Position numbers and translations under genes: made by a program. A stretch of 10,492 bases of DNA from Candidatus Cloacimonadota bacterium (lineage in GTDB: Bacteria > Cloacimonadota > Cloacimonadia > Cloacimonadales > TCS61): assembly GCA_030638385.1 (NCBI GenBank), contig DAOWES010000236.1, positions 1 through 10,492 of the forward strand, read 5' to 3'. Positions 1 through 5,287 of the stretch are shown piece after piece. A model generated the notes under the pieces. That model searched no databases, was not told the DNA's origin, and was given only the letters and a program-made list of their open reading frames with translations. The number at the start of each line of letters is the position of its first letter. Position 1 is the stretch's first letter.

Positions 1-214
1 TTTAAGATACAATAGAGATTGGTAAAAGCATGAAGCTAGGTAGTTTTTTTTGGAAAACGAGCTAGTATAAAAGTTAATTACATAAACCTAAGTCATATGT
101 TTCAGTGATAGTTCTATAATGTTGTTCATAGACAATGAACTCGTAAAAACTTAAAACTCGTCATAGATAAAATTGAGATTGTAAACAAAAGCGTAAATAT
201 ATGAAATCTACGGA
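1..214. other. Intergenic or edge region without recognisable gene
   Basis: All frames are broken by early stops and no RNA gene is recognisable. The only local structure is a short inverted repeat, GTTCAT/ATGAAC around 124-140 with a 5-base loop. The region is AT-rich and lies downstream of the terminator of the minus-strand RRM genes. The upstream neighbour lies beyond the window edge. Confidence 0.5.
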
Positions 215-252
215 CAAATAAAAATGGGCATTATTAAAATAATAATGCCCAT
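215..252 (-). terminator. Intrinsic terminator after the RRM gene pair
   Basis: A perfect 12-bp inverted repeat (arms 224-235 and 241-252, 5-base loop) reads ATGGGCATTATT/AATAATGCCCAT. In the minus-strand direction it is followed by TTTTTATTT, a usable U-rich tail. It starts about 20 bases after the stop codon of the downstream RRM gene. On the plus strand the following sequence is not a T-run, so the minus strand is the likely functional direction. Confidence 0.82.
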
Positions 253-271
253 ACTTTTCAGTAATTTATGA

Positions 272-538
272 TTACCAGCTTCTTTTTGGTCTTTCTTCTC
301 TTTCACGAGCTTGATTAACTTTAAGGTTACGACCCATATAGTCTTTTCCATCTAACTCTTGAATTGCTTTTTCACCTTCTGAAGCTTCAGCCATTTCTAC
401 AAAACCAAAACCTTTTGATCTACCAGTTTCACGGTCGTTAATAATGTTTGCATTTTTAACTGCGCCGTATGCTTCAAACAATTGTTGAAGGTCTTCTGTT
501 GTCATTCCGTATGCCAAGTTTCCTACATAAATATTCAT
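272..538 (-). CDS. Small RRM-domain RNA-binding protein (copy 1)
   Basis: This 88-residue protein is essentially one RNA recognition motif. The RNP2 motif is IYVGNL (residues 3-8) and RNP1 is KGFGFVEM (residues 42-49), with the aromatic residues that stack on RNA bases present. A short basic and acidic tail (about 77-88, ending PKRSW) follows. The length matches the single-RRM Rbp proteins of cyanobacteria and other bacteria, which bind single-stranded RNA and in several species respond to cold; that role is inferred here. AGGAG lies 6 bases before the ATG. Its neighbour at 772-1038 encodes a protein identical at 80 of 88 positions, and the two are tandem duplicates sharing a leader sequence. 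A strong terminator follows. The RNA targets cannot be read from the sequence. Confidence 0.93.
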   Translation of the reverse strand: MNIYVGNLAYGMTTEDLQQLFEAYGAVKNANIINDRETGRSKGFGFVEMAEASEGEKAIQELDGKDYMGRNLKVNQAREREERPKRSW

Positions 539-707
539 CTAATTCTCCTAATGTTCGTGCGTTTCTTAATTGAAGTACTAACGAAAACTTTACGCACAAG
601 TAAATCGTTAGCTTGTTATTAAGTATAAATGTTTCCAAGTCACTTAACAAATCTTAATTTTCGAAATTCTATATTTCTGCCAATAGGCTACATATTTCAA
701 ATAAAAT
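539..707 (-). promoter_or_regulatory. Duplicated 5' leader of RRM copy 1
   Basis: This noncoding leader is conserved with 1039-1204. Identical blocks include 551-573, 582-600 and 605-614, plus CTTAACAAAT at 643-652 and a 12-base AT-rich block at 696-707. In the RNA, GUGCGU (597-592) can pair with ACGCAC (562-557), extendable by two pairs, around a 29-base loop. The stem ends about five bases before the AGGAG ribosome binding site. Such placement suits a structure affecting translation or stability, for example autoregulation by the RRM protein, but this is inference. No convincing -35/-10 pair was found, so the transcription start is unknown. Confidence 0.6.
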
Positions 708-766
708 ATCTCTGTTAAAAAAAAGCTATTAACTCATTCTTTTCAGATATATTTTTTTTTACGAGA
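708..766. other. Unique spacer between the RRM duplication units
   Basis: This short, very AT-rich segment separates the two units and shares no similarity with either flank. It has A- and T-runs that could form only a weak A-U hairpin, so I see no convincing terminator between the two RRM genes. Read-through from the upstream copy into the downstream one is therefore possible. Confidence 0.5.
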
Positions 767-771
767 TATGA

Positions 772-1038
772 TTACCAGCTTCTTTTTGGTCTTTCTTCTC
801 TTTCACGAGCTTGATTAACTTTAAGGTTACGACCCATAAAATCTTTTCCATCTAACTCTTGAATTGCTTTTTCACCTTCTGAAGCTTCAGTCATTTCAAT
901 AAATCCAAAACCTTTAGATCTACCAGTTTCACGGTCATTGATAATGTTTGTATTCTTAACTGAACCATACCCTTCAAATAATTCTTGAAGATCTTCTGTT
1001 GTCATTCCGTATGACAAGTTTCCCACATAAATATTCAT
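772..1038 (-). CDS. Small RRM-domain RNA-binding protein (copy 2)
   Basis: This 88-residue single-RRM protein has RNP2 IYVGNL (residues 3-8) and RNP1 KGFGFIEM (42-49). It differs from copy 1 at eight positions: A9S, Q19E, A23G, A26S, A30T, V47I, A50T and Y67F (copy 1 to copy 2). All are conservative and none falls on a core RNA-stacking aromatic of RNP1, so both copies should be functional. AGGAG lies 7 bases before the ATG. The gene is transcribed toward copy 1 and lies downstream of tnaA, but a 3' hairpin after tnaA and a long leader suggest its own transcript. An RNA chaperone or post-transcriptional regulator role is expected for the family; specific targets are unknown. Confidence 0.93.
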   Translation of the reverse strand: MNIYVGNLSYGMTTEDLQELFEGYGSVKNTNIINDRETGRSKGFGFIEMTEASEGEKAIQELDGKDFMGRNLKVNQAREREERPKRSW

Positions 1039-1204
1039 CTAAATTCTCCTATGTTCGTGCGTTTCTTAATTGATATACTACCGAAAACTTTACGCACAAG
1101 TTATTCGTTAGCTTCTTGCTAAGTGTAGATTTTCACTCTACTTAACAAATGTTAAATTTCAAAATTCATAACGCCACCATTAGGCAACATTATTCAAATA
1201 AAAT
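1039..1204 (-). promoter_or_regulatory. Duplicated 5' leader of RRM copy 2
   Basis: This leader is homologous to 539-707. The inverted repeat is identical: plus-strand GTGCGT at 1057-1062 and ACGCAC at 1092-1097. The flanking identical blocks are 1051-1073, 1082-1100 and 1105-1114. In this copy TTAGC and GCTAA around a 5-base loop (about 1107-1121) could form a second small hairpin, which is weaker in the other copy. The conservation of noncoding bases to a degree comparable with the diverged half of the coding sequence suggests function, or a recent duplication. Confidence 0.6.
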
Positions 1205-1401
1205 TTATCAGCTACATAAATTATTTAACCCACTTAGTAGTCAAATACTTTTTTATTTGATTCAACAAATTAATCACCAATCCAACTTTCTATTCGAGCT
1301 CAACACTTTCTCCATCTCACTAATAGCAAGAGATCAAAGCATTTACAGAGACACCGATATAGATTATTTAAGAATTTTCTGATCGTCTCTTTTTTTTGAA
1401 A
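1205..1401. other. Intergenic region between tnaA and RRM copy 2
   Basis: No credible gene is present. A plus-strand open frame at 1149-1382 overlaps the conserved minus-strand leader, has no ribosome binding site and has a composition typical of AT-rich noncoding DNA. The promoter for RRM copy 2 should lie here. A TTGACT at 1244-1239 (minus strand) has only a poorly spaced AATAAT partner, so I do not call it. Confidence 0.45.
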
Positions 1402-1429
1402 GAATGCCCCGAGCAAACCCGGAGCATTC
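1402..1429 (-). terminator. Hairpin after tnaA, terminator-like without a good U-tail
   Basis: In minus-strand RNA the arms GAAUGCUCCGGG and CUCGGGGCAUUC form 12 consecutive pairs, including two G-U wobbles, around a UUUG loop. It begins about 20 bases past the tnaA stop codon. The plus-strand version would have two mismatches, which points to function in the tnaA transcript. The sequence that follows is UUUC and then an A-run, not a U-run. It may therefore act as a 3'-end stabiliser or a weak or factor-assisted terminator. Confidence 0.55.
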
Positions 1430-1450
1430 CAATCTATACCTTCAGACAGA

Positions 1451-2827
1451 TTATAATGTTTTAAATCTTGAAGTAAAGTGACGCATAATTGGTGCTTCAT
1501 ATGTTATGTCAAGACCACGAAGGTTGTGACGATTTTCCATAACTTTTTTACAGCCCCAAACTACTACTTCCATATGGTTGTTAGTATAAACTCGTCTTGG
1601 AATTGCTAAACGCAAAAGTTCCAATTTAGGATATCTGTTTTCTCTTGTAACAGGATCGCGATCTGCCAATACAGTTCCGATTTCTACCCCACGCACACCA
1701 GCTTCTTTATAGAGCTCTACTCCCAAAACCTGAGCAGGATATTGACTTTGTGGAATATGAGGAAGGAATTTTTTGGCATCGATAAAGATAGCATGTCCAC
1801 CAAAAGGCTTAAGCACAGGAATACCTGCTTCATCTAATCTTTCTCCTAAATATTCAACCTGCTTAATACGAGAATTCAAATAATCAAATTCGGTACCCTC
1901 CATTAAACCGGCTGCCAAAGCAGCCATATCACGACCACTCATACCACCATAAGTAAGGTAACCTTCAAACATAATATTAAAAGTTGAGCATGCTTGATAT
2001 AATTTTTCATCATTAATCGCGATGAATCCACCCATATTAACAATCGCATCTTTCTTAGAGCTCATCGTCATACCGGCACCATAACCAAAGGCTTCTTTAA
2101 CGATCTCTTTGATAGTTTTTTCAGCATATCCTTCTTCGCGAACTTTGATGAAGTAAGCATTTTCGGCGAAACGAGCTGAATCAAAAATAAGAGGGACATT
2201 ATATTTTGCACAAACAGCGGAAACAGCTTTGATGTTTTCCATAGAAACAGGTTGTCCACCACCTGAGTTACAAGTAATTGTAAGAATCACACAAGGAACA
2301 TTGCCTGCACCTGCATCCACGATAGCTTTTTCCAATTTCTCAATATTTACATTACCTTTAAAGGGATGCATAATACTAGGATCACCGGCTTCATCAATCG
2401 TACAATCTACGGCAACAGCTTTTCTAAATTCAATATGCCCTTTAGTTGTATCGGAGTGGCTATTTCCGGGAATTACATTTCCTTCTTTAATTAAGGCTGA
2501 AAATAAAACATTTTCAGCTGCGCGGCCCTGATGAGTAGGAAGTACAAACTCAAATCCGGTTAAATTATTAATCGTATCTTTCATAAGATGAAAACTCTTT
2601 GACCCGGCATAACTTTCATCACCCGTCATCATTGCGCTCCACTGTTTATCACTCATCGCTCCGGTACCACTATCTGTAAGTAAGTCTACAAACACATCTT
2701 CTGCTTTTAGATTAAACAAATTCAACCCGGCTTGTTCGATCTTCTCGATACGCTCTTCCTTGGTAGTTTGTTTAATGCTTTCGATCATTTTGATCTTATA
2801 AGGTTCTGCATAAGGCATCTTTTCCAT
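1451..2827 (-). CDS. tnaA: Tryptophanase (L-tryptophan indole-lyase)
   Basis: This PLP enzyme splits L-tryptophan into indole, pyruvate and ammonia. It has 458 residues from the preferred start, normal for the beta-eliminating lyase family. Visible features are THQGR near residue 98, the PLP-binding DSAR at 216-219, and SSKKD with the Schiff-base lysine at about 259. Tryptophanase and tyrosine phenol-lyase are close relatives, so I checked substrate positions. Asp126 (in DTTKGH), Ile383 (in VEIGT, where tyrosine phenol-lyase has its diagnostic Arg) and His450 (in RHFT, where the lyase has Phe) all match tryptophanase. An ATG at 2842 is in frame, but GGAG overlaps that codon and sits 9 bases before the ATG at 2827, so 2827 is preferred. 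The gene lies downstream of iorAB, past a terminator. No TnaC-like leader peptide is apparent. Confidence 0.93.
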   Translation of the reverse strand: MEKMPYAEPYKIKMIESIKQTTKEERIEKIEQAGLNLFNLKAEDVFVDLLTDSGTGAMSDKQWSAMMTGDESYAGSKSFHLMKDTINNLTGFEFVLPTHQGRAAENVLFSALIKEGNVIPGNSHSDTTKGHIEFRKAVAVDCTIDEAGDPSIMHPFKGNVNIEKLEKAIVDAGAGNVPCVILTITCNSGGGQPVSMENIKAVSAVCAKYNVPLIFDSARFAENAYFIKVREEGYAEKTIKEIVKEAFGYGAGMTMSSKKDAIVNMGGFIAINDEKLYQACSTFNIMFEGYLTYGGMSGRDMAALAAGLMEGTEFDYLNSRIKQVEYLGERLDEAGIPVLKPFGGHAIFIDAKKFLPHIPQSQYPAQVLGVELYKEAGVRGVEIGTVLADRDPVTRENRYPKLELLRLAIPRRVYTNNHMEVVVWGCKKVMENRHNLRGLDITYEAPIMRHFTSRFKTL

Positions 2828-2836
2828 AGTAATTTT

Positions 2837-2840
2837 CTCC
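2837..2840 (-). promoter_or_regulatory. Ribosome binding site deciding the tnaA start
   Basis: GGAG on the minus strand lies 9 bases before the ATG at 2827. It overlaps the upstream in-frame ATG at 2842, which has no binding site of its own. This favours MEKMPYAEP as the true N-terminus. Confidence 0.65.
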
Positions 2841-2873
2841 ATTTATTTTTTTTTAGTTTAAATTTTTTTGTTC

Positions 2874-2907
2874 AAAAAAAAAGCTCCGAGATGATAAATC
2901 CCAGAGC
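2874..2907 (-). terminator. Intrinsic terminator after iorB
   Basis: The minus-strand RNA forms a 10-bp stem (arms 2907-2898 and 2892-2883) with a 5-base loop, followed by nine consecutive U residues. Two of the pairs are G-U wobbles that become mismatches on the plus strand, so the element serves the minus-strand transcript. It sits about 30 bases after the iorB stop and only about 46 bases before the tnaA start. tnaA would therefore need its own promoter here or regulated read-through. Confidence 0.85.
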
Positions 2908-2938
2908 AATATTTCCGGGCAGAATAATATCTGCCTAT

Positions 2939-3523
2939 TTATTTCGCGTTATTTTCTGCGTTTTCTCTTCCTGCGTGAAGTGCTTTAATATTGCTTTCTA
3001 CAACTGCTTCTCCCTTGCGACCAAAAACAGTTTTCACAGCATTTTCAAAATTCTCCATTGGCAAACCAAGATGCTTCACAGCTGCACCCAACATCACAAT
3101 ATTCATAGCTCTGGCAGAGCCAATTCCTTTTGCAATCTCATCTGCATTAATCACAATATGATTCTTTACATTTGCTAACATCTTTTCCAGCATTTCTGCT
3201 TCCGGATAATTTGTAATGTTTATAAAAGGAGTAGAGTTTGTAATCAATATTCCATCTTTCGCTAAATATGGCAAATAACGAAGAGATTCCATCGGTTCAA
3301 TAGAGAGAATCACATCACACTTACCTTCCGGTACCAAATCTGAAAAAATGGGTTGATCTGATAAACGCAAGTGAGACTGAACATCTCCGCCACGCTGACT
3401 CATCCCATGAACTTCCGCTTGCTTTAAATTAAGCCCTTCTTCAACTGCTGCTGTTCCAATAATTGTAGCAATAGTCAAAATTCCCTGTCCACCAACTCCG
3501 GCGAGAATAATATCTTTTTTCAT
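2939..3523 (-). CDS. iorB: Indolepyruvate:ferredoxin oxidoreductase, beta subunit
   Basis: This 194-residue protein is of the 2-oxoacid:ferredoxin oxidoreductase gamma-domain type. The N-terminal GVGGQG (residues 9-14) and EVHGMSQRGG (37-46) are hallmarks of this subunit and help form the CoA and substrate side of the enzyme. With IorA it converts aryl pyruvates (indolepyruvate, and typically phenylpyruvate and hydroxyphenylpyruvate) plus CoA to aryl-acetyl-CoA, CO2 and reduced ferredoxin in the cytoplasm. The length is typical. The ribosome binding site AAGGAG overlaps the end of iorA and lies 5 bases before the ATG; the 9-base gap suggests translational coupling and equal output. A strong terminator follows. 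Substrate preference is inferred from the family and from the nearby tryptophanase. Confidence 0.92.
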   Translation of the reverse strand: MKKDIILAGVGGQGILTIATIIGTAAVEEGLNLKQAEVHGMSQRGGDVQSHLRLSDQPIFSDLVPEGKCDVILSIEPMESLRYLPYLAKDGILITNSTPFINITNYPEAEMLEKMLANVKNHIVINADEIAKGIGSARAMNIVMLGAAVKHLGLPMENFENAVKTVFGRKGEAVVESNIKALHAGRENAENNAK

Positions 3524-3532
3524 TTTGACTCC

Positions 3533-5134
3533 TTATTTAGTTACTTTAGCAGTTCTGTGTTTTTGAGCGAGAGTTTGAATACATTCACGTCTTGGAATAA
3601 TTACAGATACACCTTCATAGTCAAATTCTTCACGGAAAACTTTAACATTTTCTTCGTGATTTTTTTTCAGTGGCGTAACAACTCTAATGTGTTCTTTTTC
3701 TACACCTAAACCAATGCAGATATCTTCCAATCTGCCTTCAATACAATAGTTTTGCCCACCTGTCATTCCGGTAGTAGCATTATCCAAAATAACAACTACA
3801 ACGTTAGTTTCATCATAAATACAATCAGCAAGTCCGGTTAATCCGCTATGCCCAAATGTTCCGTCGCCGATTACAGCAACAGCCGGGAATAAACCGGCAT
3901 CCGCAGCACCTTTTGCCATTGTAATGGAAGCTCCCATATCAAGCACTGTGTCGATAGCATTATATGGAGGTAAGTAACCCAATGTATAACAACCAATATC
4001 GGAGAAAACATGACCTTTACCATGTTCTTCCAATACGTCATTCAAAACATTAAATGAATCGATATGTGGGCAACCAACACAAAGTGCCGGTGGTCTTCCA
4101 ACCACATTCTCAGGAATTGCTTCACCAGTAGTATTCGCCATTCCCAGGGCAGCCATCACTTTATTTGGATTAATCTCACCATCACGACTAAAAGAGCCAT
4201 CGAGACGACCACGAATTTTATCATTTGGCATATAACCTTTCAGCATTTCTTCAACTATAGGTTGGCCCTCTTCTACCACAAGAATTCGATCACATTCATT
4301 CATAATCTTGTGAATCATATTCTTAGGAAGTGGATATTGGCAAATTTTAAGAATCGGATATGGAGATTTTCCACCATCAAAAACTTCTTTAACATAATTA
4401 TAAGCCAAACCACAAGCGATAATCCCCAAAGATTTATCTTCACCAGCTTCATAACTGTTAAAGGGAGATTCTTCTGATGTTTTAATAAGCTCATCTTGAA
4501 GTTTAATTAATTTTTTATATTTTGCTCTTGAGTAGGAAGGTAAGAGCATAAACTGATCCGGATCTTCGGGCAATTTAATCTCATTTTCCGCAAGCATCTC
4601 TTTACGAATAACTCCGGCACGAGAATGAGAAAGACGTGTTGTTAAACGAACCATAATTGGCAATTTCACTCTTTCTGAATAGTCAAGGCCATAAAAAGCC
4701 ATATCATAAGCTTCTTGTTGGCTGGAAGGTTCCAAACAAGGAATCATCGCAAATTTGGCATAAAAACGAGAATCTTGTTCATTTTGGGATGAATGCATTG
4801 AGGGGTCATCGGCCACAGCAATAAGGTTTCCACCATTTGCACCGACAAAAGCAGAATTCATAAATGCATCTGCTGCCACATTTAACCCTACATGTTTCAT
4901 ACAGCACATTGTACGCTTTCCGGCATAGCTCATACCAACGGCAGCTTCTACAGCGGTTTTCTCATTGGAAGCCCAAGTACGATGAATATCACGCTTGATA
5001 GCATCTTCATTTACTTGAATGTATTCCGTTATCTCTGTTGATGGAGTTCCGGGATAAGCAAATACACCGGACATTCCGGCATCAATTGCACCTTGTGCCA
5101 AAGCCTCATCTCCAAGAAGTAACAACTTCTTCAT
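3533..5134 (-). CDS. iorA: Indolepyruvate:ferredoxin oxidoreductase, alpha subunit, lacking the ferredoxin domain
   Basis: This 533-residue thiamine-diphosphate subunit of the aryl-pyruvate oxidoreductase begins with a pyrimidine-binding domain containing AYPGTPSTEI (26-35) and an invariant-type Glu in SNEKTAVE (about 58-63). The middle carries LCVGCPH (351-357). The C-terminal half binds thiamine diphosphate: GDGTF (423-427) followed by ILDN (449-452) and TTGMTGGQ. Archaeal IorA proteins are longer, with a C-terminal segment carrying two CxxCxxCxxxCP clusters. Here the protein stops shortly after IPRRECIQTL, and iorB begins 9 bases later, so this domain is absent rather than frameshifted. 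Electrons must leave through a separate ferredoxin or partner. AAAGGAG lies 6 bases before the ATG. Confidence 0.93.
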   Translation of the reverse strand: MKKLLLLGDEALAQGAIDAGMSGVFAYPGTPSTEITEYIQVNEDAIKRDIHRTWASNEKTAVEAAVGMSYAGKRTMCCMKHVGLNVAADAFMNSAFVGANGGNLIAVADDPSMHSSQNEQDSRFYAKFAMIPCLEPSSQQEAYDMAFYGLDYSERVKLPIMVRLTTRLSHSRAGVIRKEMLAENEIKLPEDPDQFMLLPSYSRAKYKKLIKLQDELIKTSEESPFNSYEAGEDKSLGIIACGLAYNYVKEVFDGGKSPYPILKICQYPLPKNMIHKIMNECDRILVVEEGQPIVEEMLKGYMPNDKIRGRLDGSFSRDGEINPNKVMAALGMANTTGEAIPENVVGRPPALCVGCPHIDSFNVLNDVLEEHGKGHVFSDIGCYTLGYLPPYNAIDTVLDMGASITMAKGAADAGLFPAVAVIGDGTFGHSGLTGLADCIYDETNVVVVILDNATTGMTGGQNYCIEGRLEDICIGLGVEKEHIRVVTPLKKNHEENVKVFREEFDYEGVSVIIPRRECIQTLAQKHRTAKVTK

Positions 5135-5232
5135 AGTAATCTCCTTTATTCTCTATATTATTTCTTGTCAAAAAATTGTTTTGTATATTTCTTTCAAGCT
5201 TTTTATTTGACACAATGAATCTTTTAACAAAA

Positions 5233-5260
5233 TTCAAACTCAAAATATAAGTTTTATAAT
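5233..5260 (+). promoter_or_regulatory. Probable sigma-70-type promoter for tilS
   Basis: A consensus TATAAT (5255-5260) is preceded at 16 bases by TTCAAA (5233-5238), which matches the -35 consensus at four of six positions. The predicted start of transcription, near 5267, would give a short leader of about 20 bases that still contains the AAAAGGA ribosome binding site. In such AT-rich DNA a chance match is possible. Confidence 0.5.
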
Positions 5261-5273
5261 ACAAGCATTATTT

Positions 5274-5280
5274 AAAAGGA
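5274..5280 (+). promoter_or_regulatory. Ribosome binding site supporting a TTG start for tilS
   Basis: AAAAGGA ends 7 bases before TTG at 5288. No in-frame ATG exists nearby, and the residues directly after the TTG are needed to complete the usual TilS N-terminus. This makes the TTG start credible. Confidence 0.7.
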
Positions 5281-5287
5281 TAATAAT

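Larger units (their letters stand above)
267..707 (-). repeat. Tandem duplication unit A (RRM gene plus leader)
   Basis: This unit matches 767-1204 with an almost constant offset of 500 bases, drifting to 497 at the leader end through small indels. It covers the few bases after the stop codon, the whole RRM coding sequence and about 165 bases of 5' leader. Similarity stops at position 267 on one side and at about 707 on the other. The spacer 708-766 is unique. The exact breakpoints come from alignment by eye. Confidence 0.88.
767..1204 (-). repeat. Tandem duplication unit B (RRM gene plus leader)
   Basis: This is the partner of 267-707. The 3' part of the gene is almost unchanged: I count 2 differences in 124 bases between 267-390 and 767-890. 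The 5' part of the coding sequence has 19 differences over the next 150 bases. The leader contains long identical blocks mixed with diverged stretches and small indels. Confidence 0.88.
5135..5287. other. Divergent intergenic region, iorA / tilS
   Basis: This very AT-rich spacer must hold the promoters for both transcription directions. A tilS promoter is proposed separately at 5233-5260. For iorA I see only weak candidates: TATACA or TAATAT on the minus strand, neither with a well-spaced -35. Several A- and T-runs are present. Confidence 0.5.

Noticed and set aside
1149..1382. Plus-strand 77-codon open frame
   Set aside because: It overlaps the conserved minus-strand leader of the RRM gene, has no ribosome binding site and resembles no known protein.
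1451..2842. Tyrosine phenol-lyase as an alternative to tryptophanase
   Set aside because: The diagnostic Arg of tyrosine phenol-lyase is Ile here, the Phe near the C-terminus is His, and the DTT motif has the Asp of tryptophanase.
2732..3178. Plus-strand 148-codon open frame opposite tnaA and iorB
   Set aside because: It lies across the start of tnaA, the terminator and most of iorB, and its Phe-, Cys- and His-rich composition is that of antisense to real genes.
4064..4477. Plus-strand 137-codon open frame inside iorA
   Set aside because: It is antisense to conserved iorA coding sequence, with no binding site and no recognisable motif.
5166..5171. Minus-strand TTGACA as the -35 of iorA
   Set aside because: A correctly spaced -10 would fall on the iorA ribosome binding site, leaving no usable leader.
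5207..5212. Consensus TTGACA as the -35 of tilS
   Set aside because: The only good TATAAT begins 42 bases later, far outside the usual 16-18 base spacing; TTCAAA at 5233-5238 fits better.
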